Shown here in pieces: positions 44,159-53,346 of a stretch of DNA of 64,000 nt. A program made the translations under genes and the position numbers. Source of the stretch: Syntrophobacterales bacterium (GTDB lineage: Bacteria; Desulfobacterota; Syntrophobacteria; Syntrophobacterales; Thermodesulforhabdaceae); assembly GCA_026417655.1 (NCBI GenBank), contig JAOACS010000012.1, positions 62,001-126,000 of the forward strand, in the 5' to 3' direction. The notes beneath the pieces were generated by a model. That model was not told the origin of the DNA, ran no database searches, and saw only the letters and a list, made by a program, of their open reading frames with translations. Numbering within the stretch: the first letter of the stretch is position 1; each line of letters begins with the position of its first letter.

Positions 44159-45601
44159 ATGGAATATGAAGCTGTAATAGGTCTTGAAGTCCATGCTCAA
44201 CTTCTAACCGAAACGAAAATCTTTTGCGGGTGTTCCACAAAATTTGGGGCTGAACCTAACACAAATGTCTGTCCTGTATGTTTGGGGATGCCTGGCGTTT
44301 TGCCTGTTGTAAATAGGAAGGTAGTTGATTTTGCAATAAAGCTTGCTATCGCAACGAACTGTTCCATCGCCTCTGTTAGTCGATTTGCGAGAAAAAATTA
44401 TTTTTATCCAGATCTACCCAAGGGTTATCAGATCTCCCAGTATAAGCTTCCTATTGCCGAAAATGGTTGGATCGATGTTGAAGTGGGTGGAAATGTTCGT
44501 CGTATTAGAATTAGGCGCATCCATATGGAAGAGGATGCGGGGAAGTTAATTCACGATGAGCACCAGCCCATGAGTTATGTAGATTTTAATAGGGCCGGTG
44601 TTCCTCTTCTTGAGATTGTGAGCGAGCCTGACATTCGAACACCGGAGGAGGCTGCTTTGTACCTCAAGGCCCTTAGAGACATCGTTGTTTATCTTGGGAT
44701 TTGCGACGGAAACATGGAAGAGGGGAGTTTTCGCTGTGACGCCAATGTCTCACTGCGGCCTATAGGAAGTCGGGAGCTTGGGGTTAAGACTGAGTTAAAG
44801 AATATGAACTCCTTCAGAAATGTCCAGAGGGCTTTAGAGTTTGAGATAAGACGCCAACGGGCTCTTTTAGAAAGGGGCGAAAGGATCACCCAGGAAACTC
44901 GTTTGTGGGATGCTGCAAAGGGTGTTACGATTGGGATGAGGGCGAAGGAAGAGGAGCATGACTATCGTTACTTTCCTGATCCTGATCTTGTTCCCATTGT
45001 TATAGATAAGGCCTGGATTGAAAAGATGAGGAAAACCATTCCCGAACTTCCCAACGAGAAAAGACGCCGTTTTGCTGAAGAATATGGGCTCCCTGAGAAA
45101 GACATAGAGATTCTTATATCAGACCGATCCCTTGCGGATTATTTCGAGGAGACGGTAAGATATTTTAATAACCCTAAGATGGTGAGTAACTGGATACTTT
45201 CAGAGTTACTGAGAGAACTTAATCGGAGTAATTGTTCCCCTTCCAACTGTCCTGTTTCCCCTCAAAATCTTGCACAACTTCTTGAGCTCATTGATAATGG
45301 AACCATAAGTGGTAAGATTGCGAAAACCGTCTTTGAAGAGATGTATAGTAGCGGAAAGAAGGCCTCTGATATTGTTAAGGAGCGAGGTCTCAAACAGGTC
45401 GCCGACGAGGGGCTGCTAGAGCAGATTATAGAGGAGGTAATTCGATCCCATCCCACCGAGGTAGAACGTTACTGTAGGGGCGAAGTTAAATTGATGGGGT
45501 TCTTTGTCGGCCAGATCATGAAAAGGACTCAGGGGAAAGCTAATCCAAAACTTGTAAACGAGATCCTTTCGAATAAGTTGAAAAACTCACAGCAGGGATA
45601 A
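44159..45601 (+). CDS. gatB: Asp/Glu-tRNA amidotransferase subunit B
   Basis: Subunit of GatCAB, which converts misacylated Glu-tRNA(Gln) and Asp-tRNA(Asn) to the amides. 480 residues. It starts [13 protein letters not shown], has the zinc cysteines in FCGC and [11 protein letters not shown], then [27 protein letters not shown] and a C-terminal GatB/YqeY domain ([13 protein letters not shown]). gatA and gatC are not in the window. It heads a short operon with mtnA, 14 bases downstream, and follows mtaB by 108 bases. Confidence 0.97.
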   Translation: MEYEAVIGLEVHAQLLTETKIFCGCSTKFGAEPNTNVCPVCLGMPGVLPVVNRKVVDFAIKLAIATNCSIASVSRFARKNYFYPDLPKGYQISQYKLPIAENGWIDVEVGGNVRRIRIRRIHMEEDAGKLIHDEHQPMSYVDFNRAGVPLLEIVSEPDIRTPEEAALYLKALRDIVVYLGICDGNMEEGSFRCDANVSLRPIGSRELGVKTELKNMNSFRNVQRALEFEIRRQRALLERGERITQETRLWDAAKGVTIGMRAKEEEHDYRYFPDPDLVPIVIDKAWIEKMRKTIPELPNEKRRRFAEEYGLPEKDIEILISDRSLADYFEETVRYFNNPKMVSNWILSELLRELNRSNCSPSNCPVSPQNLAQLLELIDNGTISGKIAKTVFEEMYSSGKKASDIVKERGLKQVADEGLLEQIIEEVIRSHPTEVERYCRGEVKLMGFFVGQIMKRTQGKANPKLVNEILSNKLKNSQQG

Positions 45602-45615
45602 TTGCGAGGGGCGCC

Positions 45616-46671
45616 ATGAACGGGGGACTGGAGGTAAGGCCTATTTTTTGGGACGGAGATACCTGTGTTATTCTTGATCAGCGCTATCTCCCACAGGAGG
45701 AAAAATATATAAGATGTTCCACTGCAGAAGAGGTTATTGACGCAATTAAGAATATGGCCATTAGAGGGGCTCCTGCTGTAGGGCTTGCAGGAGCAGCAGC
45801 TGTTGCCTTAGGGGCGAGAACGTTGTTGGGGGCTTCAGGTAAGGATGCCTTCTTTAAGGGGTTAAACCATTTCTGCGATGTCGTAAGGAAGGCCCGTCCA
45901 ACCGGTTATAATCTCGAATGGGCAGTAGAGGTTATGAGATCCACCGCTGTTGAGCATGTTCAGGATTCTATTGAGGAGATTGTTGAGCTGTTACGGAACA
46001 AGGCTAAAGAACTTATCGAAGAGGACGTGGCTATTAACAGGAATATAGGTCGTTGGGGGAAAACGGTCATACCTCAGGGAGCAAGAATTTTAACCTATTG
46101 CAATGCAGGGAGCCTTGCAACGGGAGGCTATGGCACAGCTCTTGGTGTGATTAGGGCAGCTTGGGAGGAGGACAGGACCATACAGGTTTTTGCCTGTGAA
46201 ACTAGACCCTATCTTCAGGGAGCTCGGCTCACGGTGTATGAACTAATGAAGGATGGGATCCCTGTTGTTCTCATCACTGACAATACGGCAGGATACCTTA
46301 TGCAAAAACGAAGAATTGACGTGATTGTTGTTGGAGCCGATCGTATTGCAGCAAATGGAGATGTGGCCAATAAAATTGGAACCTACACCCTTGCCGTTCT
46401 TGCTAAACACCATGGTATCCCATTTTTTGTTGCGGCACCACGATCGACCATTGACCCAAGAACGCCAAAGGGGGATAGTATTGTAATTGAGGAACGCCCA
46501 TCAAAGGAAGTTACTTCCATTGGGAAAAGGCCCATAGCACCAAAGGATACGAGAGCCCTTTATATTGCCTTCGATGTTACGCCCCATCGATATATCTCGG
46601 GTATTATCACAGAGGTGGGTATCATAGTAAAACCCTTTTCTAAGAATTTGAAGGAGGCCCTCTTTAAATAA
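45616..46671 (+). CDS. mtnA: Methylthioribose-1-phosphate isomerase
   Basis: Converts 5-methylthioribose-1-phosphate to the ribulose isomer in methionine salvage. 351 residues. Key segments are MAIRGAPAVGLAGAAAVALGA, RPTGYNLEWAV, ILTYCNAGSLATGGYGTALGVIR with the catalytic Cys, and VVGADRIAANGDVANKIGTY with the catalytic Asp. It belongs to the eIF2B-like fold and lies directly after gatB. No other mtn gene is in the window, so salvage may take a partial or anaerobic route. Confidence 0.94.
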   Translation: MNGGLEVRPIFWDGDTCVILDQRYLPQEEKYIRCSTAEEVIDAIKNMAIRGAPAVGLAGAAAVALGARTLLGASGKDAFFKGLNHFCDVVRKARPTGYNLEWAVEVMRSTAVEHVQDSIEEIVELLRNKAKELIEEDVAINRNIGRWGKTVIPQGARILTYCNAGSLATGGYGTALGVIRAAWEEDRTIQVFACETRPYLQGARLTVYELMKDGIPVVLITDNTAGYLMQKRRIDVIVVGADRIAANGDVANKIGTYTLAVLAKHHGIPFFVAAPRSTIDPRTPKGDSIVIEERPSKEVTSIGKRPIAPKDTRALYIAFDVTPHRYISGIITEVGIIVKPFSKNLKEALFK

Positions 46672-46681
46672 CTAAGGGACC

Positions 46682-46854
46682 TATCCTAGCAATCCGATTT
46701 GTTTTCTAAAAGAAAGAATCGATCTATGTTGAAACATGGCCCATTCATGGACATTCTTGAGATTTTCCACTGTTTTTAGGTTAATGAAAATGCCTTACGA
46801 CTCCTTGACTCCTATATAGGAATATCCTAGATATGGATTTTGTTTTCTAGGATA
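46682..46854. repeat. Imperfect direct repeat in the promoter region of the acidic orphan
   Basis: TATCCTAG followed about 13-15 bases later by TTTGTTTTCTA occurs at 46682-46711 and again at 46823-46850. In the second copy the repeat also forms an inverted repeat, TATCCTAG (46823-46830) and CTAGGATA (46847-46854). This looks like a repeated protein-binding site. Confidence 0.6.
46805..46833 (+). promoter_or_regulatory. Promoter of the acidic orphan with palindrome in the spacer
   Basis: TTGACT (46805-46810), a 17-base spacer and TAGATA (46828-46833). The perfect 12-base palindrome TCCTATATAGGA lies at 46810-46821, directly between the boxes. A repressor or a MerR-type regulator could bind there. 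Confidence 0.65.
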
Positions 46855-46886
46855 CAGACCGAAGATTTCTCCGTTGGAGGTGGAAG

Positions 46887-47189
46887 ATGTTGTTCGATCC
46901 CGAAGAAGGGCTCTACGTGTTTGAAGTAACGGTGGGGTATCGGGCTAGTGGGATAACTCGTTTTAGCTCTCCCATTCTAGTCCAGGCAGATGACGAAGAA
47001 GAGGCTGAAGAGAAGGTGCTTGAATACCTTGCAGATATGGATCTTGAGGGAAAATTCTGGGTAGAGGAGATGAGCGAACCATTTAAAATTAAGGAATATG
47101 AGCAACAGTTAAAAGATGAAGATATCCCTCCCTATCCTTTGCTTTCGGAGCTTACCGAGGAGGGCTTTATGGAACTCCTATCCGAGTAG
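46887..47189 (+). CDS. Acidic orphan protein of 100 residues
   Basis: Not recognised. Residues 1-35 look like a beta-rich start (LYVFEVTVGYRASGITRFSSPILVQA), followed by acidic helices (DDEEEAEEKVLEYLADM, KEYEQQLKDEDIPPYP). No signal peptide and no Cys, so it is probably cytosolic. GGAGG lies 9 bases before the ATG. It is monocistronic and preceded by a promoter with several palindromic and repeated elements. It converges with the orphan downstream of larB. Confidence 0.7.
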   Translation: MLFDPEEGLYVFEVTVGYRASGITRFSSPILVQADDEEEAEEKVLEYLADMDLEGKFWVEEMSEPFKIKEYEQQLKDEDIPPYPLLSELTEEGFMELLSE

Positions 47190-47205
47190 ATGGGCCAAAA
47201 AGCCT

Positions 47206-47631
47206 TTAATCAAGGGGTATGAAGCGGGATATTTCGGCATTGACGTATCTATAAATTTCCTCATCGGTTCCATAAATATCGATTACGCATTTATGGTTTA
47301 TGAGATTTTCCAGGATCCAGGCCGTGACGTAAAGGCTTACAAAATGCGGCCTAGGCACTATATTCCGAAAAGGTGCGGTCAAATATTGAATGTCAACATC
47401 TTCCGATGTAAGAAGGCTCTGAAGGCAGATGTTAATCTGCCTTTCCAGTTCAATTTTACTTGTGGTTTCTATAGCCTTTACCTCAATCAGTCTCATTGTA
47501 ATGCGATCACTTAGCTCATCGAGATGTTTCTTTAGTAACCTCATGGCTTTCATCTTCATAGCTTCCTTTTCGTGGTCAAGGCGGGATATGACCGCCATTT
47601 CTCTTCCGCTAGGTCTGAAGGCTTTGGCCAT
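47206..47631 (-). CDS. Conserved-looking orphan protein downstream of larB
   Basis: Not recognised. 141 residues, cytosolic, mixed alpha/beta, with charged helices (MKMKAMRLLKKHLDELSDRITMRLIEVKAIE) and a C-terminal part with RPHFVSLYVTAWILENLINHKCVIDIYGTDEEIYR. It starts 4 bases after the larB stop region, so co-expression with larB is near certain. A role in pincer-nucleotide chemistry would be inference from position alone. Confidence 0.65.
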   Translation of the reverse strand: MAKAFRPSGREMAVISRLDHEKEAMKMKAMRLLKKHLDELSDRITMRLIEVKAIETTSKIELERQINICLQSLLTSEDVDIQYLTAPFRNIVPRPHFVSLYVTAWILENLINHKCVIDIYGTDEEIYRYVNAEISRFIPLD

Positions 47632-47635
47632 TATT

Positions 47636-48430
47636 TTAACCTCCCGTTCTTTTGGTAACTATTCTTCTGTGAATCAAAGATGCCACATACCCCCCACCGA
47701 ATCCATTGTCAATATTTACCACAACAACACCGGGAGAACAGCTATTTAAGGCTCCAAGAAGAGGCGCTAGTCCTCCGAAGTGAGCTCCGTATCCTATGCT
47801 TGTAGGCACTGCTATGACAGGTCCTTCCACAAGACCTGCGACAATACTAGGAAGGGCTCCTTCCATCCCAGCAACCACAACCCAAACCGTGGCTTTCATG
47901 ATCTCATCAAGATTGTCAAAAAGTCTATGGATACCGGCTACGCCTACATCGTAGAAACGCTTCACTGAACTGCCTAAAAATTCAGCCGTAATGGCTGCCT
48001 CTTCCGCGACGGGAATATCGAGCGTTCCACCTGTAAGGACTGCCACATAGCCCTCCTTGAGACTCAATACCTCCTTATGCCTGAGAACCCAGGAGCGACA
48101 GATTTCAAAATATTTTCCCTCAGGGAAGTGGATACTTAATTTGTTGGCCTTTTCTGGTTCAAGTCTTGTGATCAGAACATTTGTTTCGGCCCTTTTCATG
48201 GCCTCCACAAGAACAATGAGATGTTCTAGACTCTTACCCTCTCCATAAATCACTTCAGGGGCTCCTCGGCGAAGAACCCGATGGTGGTCTATTCGCGCAA
48301 AGGCTATAGTGTTTGAGGAATCCTTTTCTAGGAGAACCTCATAGGGGAATTTTTTTATATACTCCAGAGCATCTTCAATATCTATCGCGCCATTTCGAAG
48401 ATCTTCAAGCAATTTGCGAATGTTCCACAT
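47636..48430 (-). CDS. larB: Nickel-pincer cofactor biosynthesis protein LarB
   Basis: Carboxylates and hydrolyses nicotinic acid adenine dinucleotide in the first step of the nickel-pincer nucleotide made for lactate racemase and related enzymes. 264 residues. The C-terminal half is AIR-carboxylase-like (GGTLDIPVAEEAAITAEFLG, YDVGVAGIHRLF, VVAGMEGALPSIVAGLV, VIAVPTSIGYGAHFGGLAPLLGAL, NIDNGFGGGY). The N-terminal helices match LarB. larC and larE are not in the window. It sits downstream of waaA and upstream of an orphan gene. Confidence 0.93.
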   Translation of the reverse strand: MWNIRKLLEDLRNGAIDIEDALEYIKKFPYEVLLEKDSSNTIAFARIDHHRVLRRGAPEVIYGEGKSLEHLIVLVEAMKRAETNVLITRLEPEKANKLSIHFPEGKYFEICRSWVLRHKEVLSLKEGYVAVLTGGTLDIPVAEEAAITAEFLGSSVKRFYDVGVAGIHRLFDNLDEIMKATVWVVVAGMEGALPSIVAGLVEGPVIAVPTSIGYGAHFGGLAPLLGALNSCSPGVVVVNIDNGFGGGYVASLIHRRIVTKRTGG

Positions 48431-48447
48431 AGGGTTGGCCTCTTTCG

Positions 48448-49683
48448 TTAGATATTTTCAACAAATTCCATCACCCATGAAGCGTATAATCGAGATGCCC
48501 CAGAAAGCTCCCCCACAACCTTCAAAACGTTGGCTTCTTCAATGGGTTCTCTGTTCATTAGGCCCTCTTTAGCATGAAACAAAAATTCATCCAAGTTTCG
48601 ACATAAAATCCCTATGCCCCATTTTTCCAATATCCCATGTTCCACCTCTACTTTGTGAATGGATGGCCCGTAAAGCACCCTTTTCCCCCACACTGCAGGT
48701 TCTACAATATTGTGACCTCCGATAGGTTCGAAGGTTCCCCCACAAAAGGCTACATCAGCTATGCTGTAAAGATCAAATAGTAAACCGAAGGAATCAACAA
48801 CTAGGAGTGTAGGCTCTGTTCCATCGGTTTGGTTTTTCAGGAAGGTTGACAATAGGTTTACCCTAATATGCCTCTTCCTTGATTCTTTAATAATATCGTC
48901 GATCCTATTAAGATGCCTTGGGGCCATTATAGCGAGAATATCGGGAAAATCCCCCTTTAGTTTCTCAATAGCGTTAAGCACCATATGGCATTCTTTTCCT
49001 CTGAGATTTCCCGCTACGATAACAGGCCTGTCGTTGCCTTTTAGTATCTTTTCTCGCCACTTTTTTACCTTTTCTTTGCTACATTGCTTGTAAAGATCGT
49101 CATACTTGGAATTTCCACTAACAAAGGTTGATTCTAGGGATGCACCGAGAAGGATTGCCCGATCTCTATGGACCTGGGAGACCATGCCAAGGCGTGAAAA
49201 ATAACCAAAGATGGGTCTAAAGATTTGGGAAAAGGACCTATAAAAGATAAAGGATCTTCTTGAAATCCTTCCGTTTACTAGGATAGCAGGGATCTTATTT
49301 AGGCGAAGATATGAAAATAGCATAGGCCAATATTCTGCTTCGAAGTTTACGAAAAGCCTAGGCTTTATGGTTTTTACAAAGGCTCTTATAGAGATGGGGA
49401 TTTCAAGGGGTGCTGCTACTACAGCTAGAGAAGGATCCAAAGTTTCTAAGCCCTTTGCTTTACGATATGCTGTGGGAGTTCCCACGGAGATAATTATTGA
49501 TCCGGAAAAGCCACATTCTCTAAGTCTTCTCGTGAATGGAAAGACTCCGTTTAATTCACCAAGAGATGCTGCGTGGAAAATAATTCGAGGGAAAGCCTCC
49601 GGAAGGTTCTCTGGTGCTCCACGAAGTCGCTTCAGCCAAAATAATCGATCCTCCGCTGTTTTTAAGTGGTTCAGGACATTCAT
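48448..49683 (-). CDS. waaA: 3-deoxy-D-manno-octulosonic acid transferase without N-terminal anchor
   Basis: Adds Kdo to lipid IVA in LPS core synthesis. 411 residues. The GT30 N-domain has the catalytic Glu in [10 protein letters not shown] and [11 protein letters not shown]. The C-domain has [20 protein letters not shown], and the [16 protein letters not shown] nucleotide-sugar motif. Family members usually start with a membrane-anchoring hydrophobic helix; here the N-terminus is [20 protein letters not shown], charged and short, so membrane association is unclear. It overlaps aroC by four bases (ATGA). It supports a Gram-negative envelope. Confidence 0.93.
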   Translation of the reverse strand: MNVLNHLKTAEDRLFWLKRLRGAPENLPEAFPRIIFHAASLGELNGVFPFTRRLRECGFSGSIIISVGTPTAYRKAKGLETLDPSLAVVAAPLEIPISIRAFVKTIKPRLFVNFEAEYWPMLFSYLRLNKIPAILVNGRISRRSFIFYRSFSQIFRPIFGYFSRLGMVSQVHRDRAILLGASLESTFVSGNSKYDDLYKQCSKEKVKKWREKILKGNDRPVIVAGNLRGKECHMVLNAIEKLKGDFPDILAIMAPRHLNRIDDIIKESRKRHIRVNLLSTFLKNQTDGTEPTLLVVDSFGLLFDLYSIADVAFCGGTFEPIGGHNIVEPAVWGKRVLYGPSIHKVEVEHGILEKWGIGILCRNLDEFLFHAKEGLMNREPIEEANVLKVVGELSGASRLYASWVMEFVENI

Positions 49684-50747
49684 ATTGGAAAGACTTTTCT
49701 TATAACTGTAGGGTGAAGTGCAAAGTCAGCTATCACAAGAAGCATCATAGCTTCACACACGGGAACGATGCGAGGTATGGCGCTTACATCATGGCGACCC
49801 TCTACAACAATTGTTGTTGGGGTTCCATCTCTTCGAGTGGTTTTCTGGGGGATTCGGATAGAAGGGATAGGTTTTACCGCAACTCTAGCGATTATCTCCG
49901 AACCACTTGATATACCTCCTAAGATCCCACCAGCGTTATTGGATTCATAACCTTCGGCTGTTATGGGATCATTGTGTTGACTTCCTAGCATATCAGCCGA
50001 ACGGAAGCCACTTCCTATTTCTACACCCTTTACAGCCCCTATGGACATGAGGGCGTAGGCGATTCTAGCGTCAAGTTTGTCGAAAACAGGCTCTCCAAGT
50101 CCCGGGGGGCATCCACTAGCTCTTATCTCTACTATGCCTCCAATGGAGTCACCCTTTCGGCGAACCTCTTCAACACGTTTTTCCATGAGGGTAAGAGCTT
50201 CGGGGTCGGGGCAATAGAAGGGATTTTGATCTATAAAACTTTCATCGTAGTTTCTGCAGTGAATCCCTCCTAGGGCTACCGTGTAGGCCCTTACAGTGAT
50301 ACCTGCGATTTTAAGCATCTTTCTTGCTATAGCTCCTGCCGCCACGCGGCCTACCGTCTCTCTGGCTGAGCTTCTTCCGCCTCCCCGCCAATCTCTAATG
50401 CCATACTTTTGTTCGTAAGTGCGATCTGCATGGCCTGGACGGTATAGATCCGAAAGGAGAGCATAGTCGGAGGATCTGGGATTTTCATTATAAACTATAA
50501 GAGATATAGGCGTTCCGGTGGTTTTTCCCTCAAAAATACCCGAAAGGATCTCAACTCTGTCCGATTCTTTTCTGGTGGTCGAAGCGATAGATCCTCCTGG
50601 CCTTCTTCGATCTAAATCCCTCTGTATATCTTCCCGAGAGATCGATATGCCTGGAAGACATCCATCAATTACAACTCCTACAGCGGGACCATGAGATTCT
50701 CCCCACGTGGTTATTCGAAAAAATCTACCAAAGCTATTTCCTGCCAT
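49680..50747 (-). CDS. aroC: Chorismate synthase
   Basis: Last step of the shikimate pathway, using reduced FMN. 355 residues. Signatures are [18 protein letters not shown] at the N-terminus, RADHTYEQKYG-type [37 protein letters not shown] with the FMN contacts, and GILGGISSG. The C-terminal [19 protein letters not shown] is typical. First gene of an aroC-waaA-larB-orphan run on the minus strand. Confidence 0.97.
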   Translation of the reverse strand: MAGNSFGRFFRITTWGESHGPAVGVVIDGCLPGISISREDIQRDLDRRRPGGSIASTTRKESDRVEILSGIFEGKTTGTPISLIVYNENPRSSDYALLSDLYRPGHADRTYEQKYGIRDWRGGGRSSARETVGRVAAGAIARKMLKIAGITVRAYTVALGGIHCRNYDESFIDQNPFYCPDPEALTLMEKRVEEVRRKGDSIGGIVEIRASGCPPGLGEPVFDKLDARIAYALMSIGAVKGVEIGSGFRSADMLGSQHNDPITAEGYESNNAGGILGGISSGSEIIARVAVKPIPSIRIPQKTTRRDGTPTTIVVEGRHDVSAIPRIVPVCEAMMLLVIADFALHPTVIRKVFPI

Positions 50748-50814
50748 AAAAAGACCGCCTCCAGGGTAGTAATCTTCAAACTGAACCTATAACAGAAAAG
50801 TCCTTAAATTTAAA

Positions 50815-50843
50815 GGGCGGGTTAGATACCCGCCCCTTCACCT
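50815..50843 (-). terminator. Terminator of the duplicated-repeat protein gene
   Basis: Perfect arms GGGCGGGT (50815-50822) and ACCCGCCC (50828-50835) around a 5-base loop. On the minus strand they are followed by TTTAAATTTAAGG. It ends the repeat protein transcript before aroC. Confidence 0.72.
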
Positions 50844-50858
50844 TTTACGGAGTAGGTG

Positions 50859-51212
50859 TTACCTTACTTCCTCTCCGTAAAATCTTTCCCATTCTCCGTG
50901 AAGTCTATCGGTCCAGATGTCGCCTCCCCCACCTACAAAGTCTGATAGAGATTCAACACCATAGTGGGTCATCCACAAAGGTCTTCCAGTCTTTCTGAGT
51001 TCTTCAAACCTTATTTCCTTTCCAACCACTACTTCTGAAGTTTCCGACTCGGAGACCTCCTCTCCGTAATCGCGCTCCCATTCTCCATAAAGTCTATCCG
51101 TCCAGATATCTCCACCGCCTCCCAGGAAATCGGCGTAGGATTCAACGCCGTAATGGGTCATCCAGAGAGGTCGTCCTGTTTTTCTGAGTTCTTCAAAGTT
51201 GATCCGTTTCAT
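50859..51212 (-). CDS. Orphan protein built from two near-identical ~48-residue repeats
   Basis: Not recognised. 117 residues consisting of two copies of the unit FEELRKTGRPLWMTHYGVES-xx-DF-x-GGGGDIWTDRL-x-GEWER-x-YGEEV, joined by a Ser/Glu/Val linker. By eye 43 of 48 aligned residues are identical, while 20 of those 43 codons differ at synonymous sites, so the duplication is old and the protein is under strong selection. No signal peptide, no Cys, rich in Trp and Tyr. The start at 51212 was chosen for AAGGAGGG 6 bases upstream; an upstream in-frame ATG at 51254 lacks a site. Monocistronic, with its own promoter and terminator. Function unknown. Confidence 0.85.
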   Translation of the reverse strand: MKRINFEELRKTGRPLWMTHYGVESYADFLGGGGDIWTDRLYGEWERDYGEEVSESETSEVVVGKEIRFEELRKTGRPLWMTHYGVESLSDFVGGGGDIWTDRLHGEWERFYGEEVR

Positions 51213-51213
51213 G

Positions 51214-51230
51214 GTAACCCTCCTTGTTAC
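51214..51230 (-). promoter_or_regulatory. Hairpin presenting the ribosome binding site of the repeat protein
   Basis: On the minus strand GTAAC-AAGGAGG-GTTAC forms a 5-base stem with the Shine-Dalgarno sequence as the 7-base loop, one base before the ATG. It may expose the site, or it may be a target for RNA-binding control. Confidence 0.5.
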
Positions 51231-51256
51231 TTTGGGTTTACCTTTTATTTTCAATT

Positions 51257-51287
51257 ATTATATAATAATGTTAGGTCATCTTGTAAA
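51257..51287 (-). promoter_or_regulatory. Promoter of the repeat protein gene
   Basis: TTTACA (51282-51287) and TATAAT (51257-51262) are 19 bases apart on the minus strand; a TATATA two bases nearer to the -35 box is an alternative. The -10 region lies in the perfect palindrome ATTATTATATAATAAT (51254-51269). Confidence 0.5.
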
Positions 51288-51328
51288 GATTAGGTAGAGC
51301 TAATCCAAAACCCCTAGTTAAAAATCCC

Positions 51329-51357
51329 TTGATGGGCACCAACTAAGCTAGTATAAG
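51329..51357 (+). promoter_or_regulatory. Promoter of the MCP gene
   Basis: TTGATG (51329-51334), a 17-base spacer and TATAAG (51352-51357), 47 bases before the MCP ATG. It is of sigma-70 type and not the sigma-28 consensus common for chemotaxis genes. Confidence 0.6.
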
Positions 51358-51403
51358 AACAAATTGTTTTAGTTAGATCAAACATGGGGAGGGGGAATTT
51401 ATT

Positions 51404-53287
51404 ATGTCTTTGAGGCAGAAGCTTTTAATAAGTGGTATTTTGTGCATAGCTCTTCCTGTACTTACCCTTAGTATGCTGACCTATTCAAAAACCAAGGTCG
51501 AATCATCTAAGACGGCAGAGGTGAACGCCCTTAACATGAGTAGGATCATAGCCCTTGCTGTAAGGGACATCTTAGTTGGTCACCTAAGGCTTCTCCAGTC
51601 TTTTTCTCTTAATCCTATAGCGCCTAAGATCGCCCAAGGTGATTTGGAGAGTCTCGGCAAGGCTAATAACTCTTTAAAGGAACTTAACAAAAGGCTAAAT
51701 GAAGCCTACGAGGTGATATTTATTGCAGATGCCTCGGGAAACATAGTGGCAGATAGTGTTGATGGAGGGTATAAGAATATAAATATTGCCGACAGAGAGT
51801 ATTGGAAAAAGGCCATTAAAGGTTCTTCTACTATTGATAATATGGTATTTTCCAAGAAAACCCAGCAACCGGTCCTTCCCATTGGTGTTCCAATAACAGA
51901 CGACCAGGGGAAAGTGGTTGGAGTCTTAGCTGGAGCCTTAAAGGCAGAATCTCTAATTGAATTGGTAACGAAGCTAAGGATCTCCGAAACAAGTTATTCT
52001 TTTATGCTTGATCAGACTTCTACGGTGATAGCCCATCCCGACAAGAGTTTGATTATGAAACTCAACGCGAAGCAGACCCAGGGGCTCGAAGAGCTTGGCA
52101 ACAAGATGACGAGTGGCCAAGAAGGGATAGTAAGGTATACATTTAGGGGATCCGAAAAGGTTGCGGCCTATGCCCCTGTGGGAATCAATGGTTGGTCTGT
52201 GGCGACAACTCAAACTGTTGCTGAATTCATGAAAACAGCGATAAGTATTCGCAATACGACTATCGTTGTAGCGGCTGGTTTCCTCATTTTAGGTATAGCT
52301 CTTATTTATGTTCTAGCCGCCTCTATAACGAGGCCCATATTTCGTATTTCCAAGGGCCTAATGGAGGGAGCTAATCAGGTATCGATAGCGGCAGAAGAGG
52401 TTTCTGGATCGAGTCAAACCCTTGCGGAGGGAGCTTCCCAACAGGCGGCCTCTATTGAAGAGACGTCGTCGGCTCTTGAAGAACTCGCCTCCATGACCCG
52501 TCAAAACGCTTCAAATGCCGATCAGTCAGCCTCTCTCATGAATCACACAGTACAGGCCGTTGAAATGGCTCATGACGCTATGAACCAGATCGCTCAATCG
52601 ATGGCAGAGATTGCTAGAGCGAGCGATGAAACCCAAAAGATCATAAAAACTATAGATGAAATAGCCTTTCAAACTAATCTACTCGCCCTTAATGCTGCCG
52701 TTGAAGCCGCTAGGGCTGGAGAAGCTGGAGCAGGTTTCGCTGTTGTAGCGGATGAAGTCCGTTCTCTTGCCATGAGAGCTGCTGAAGCGGCAAAAAATAC
52801 AGCCAAACTGATAGAACAAACCAGTAGTAGAGTTCGTGAAGGAGTTCAGGTTGTAGAGAAGGCTTCTCGGTCCTTTGCCGAAGTTAAGAATTCGGTAGGA
52901 AAGGTTGGTGAACTCATCGGGGAGGTTTCAGAGGCTTCCAAAGAACAGGCGGAAGGGATTGACCAGATCAACAAAGCCATTTCAGAGTTAGATAAGGTTG
53001 TACAGAAAAATGCTGCTACTGCAGAAGAAGCTGCTGCTGCAGCGGAGGAGTTGAATGCCCAGGCTTTTCAGATGAGAGATTATGTTTCGCAGCTTCTTAC
53101 AGTTATAGGTTCAAGGGCTGCGGAGGCTCAGAAGATTCAGCTCACGGATCAAAAATCTATTTCTAAAAGAAAGATTTTACCTAAGCAGATTTCCAAAGCC
53201 AAAGGGGAACCTCCTCAAAAACCAGTAAAAGCAAAAGAAAAGGAAATAAGACCCGAAGCTGTCATTCCCCTTGATGAGAATTTTTAG
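51404..53287 (+). CDS. Methyl-accepting chemotaxis protein with double Cache sensor
   Basis: A 627-residue transmembrane chemoreceptor. One helix at about residues 8-28, an extracellular dCache region (about 35-275, with [20 protein letters not shown] and [18 protein letters not shown]), a second helix (about 280-305), a HAMP segment, then the signalling domain with the tip [39 protein letters not shown]. An Ala-rich repeat precedes the C-terminal Lys/Pro-rich tail, and no CheR-tethering pentapeptide is seen. The ligand is unknown. GGGGAGGGGG lies before the ATG. No che genes are nearby. Confidence 0.95.
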   Translation: MSLRQKLLISGILCIALPVLTLSMLTYSKTKVESSKTAEVNALNMSRIIALAVRDILVGHLRLLQSFSLNPIAPKIAQGDLESLGKANNSLKELNKRLNEAYEVIFIADASGNIVADSVDGGYKNINIADREYWKKAIKGSSTIDNMVFSKKTQQPVLPIGVPITDDQGKVVGVLAGALKAESLIELVTKLRISETSYSFMLDQTSTVIAHPDKSLIMKLNAKQTQGLEELGNKMTSGQEGIVRYTFRGSEKVAAYAPVGINGWSVATTQTVAEFMKTAISIRNTTIVVAAGFLILGIALIYVLAASITRPIFRISKGLMEGANQVSIAAEEVSGSSQTLAEGASQQAASIEETSSALEELASMTRQNASNADQSASLMNHTVQAVEMAHDAMNQIAQSMAEIARASDETQKIIKTIDEIAFQTNLLALNAAVEAARAGEAGAGFAVVADEVRSLAMRAAEAAKNTAKLIEQTSSRVREGVQVVEKASRSFAEVKNSVGKVGELIGEVSEASKEQAEGIDQINKAISELDKVVQKNAATAEEAAAAAEELNAQAFQMRDYVSQLLTVIGSRAAEAQKIQLTDQKSISKRKILPKQISKAKGEPPQKPVKAKEKEIRPEAVIPLDENF

Positions 53288-53298
53288 TCATTGACCCT

Positions 53299-53346
53299 AG
53301 ATACTGAAGCCATCCTATTACAAAGCTATAGGTAACTTCAGTATCT
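53299..53346. terminator. Long hairpin between convergent MCP and queC genes
   Basis: Perfect 11-base arms AGATACTGAAG (53299-53309) and CTTCAGTATCT (53336-53346), with an inner CCTAT/ATAGG stem. It overlaps the queC stop codon. No T-run follows, but it may end or protect both transcripts. Confidence 0.55.

Noticed and set aside
50859-51212. Duplicated protein as a precursor peptide (RiPP)
   Set aside because: There is no leader/core layout, no Cys/Ser/Thr-rich core, and no modification or export gene beside it. The units look like folded domains.
51254-51269. ATTATTATATAATAAT as a replication or attachment site
   Set aside because: A 16-base AT palindrome in a divergent promoter region is explained by overlapping -10 boxes. 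There are no DnaA boxes, integrase gene or flanking duplication.
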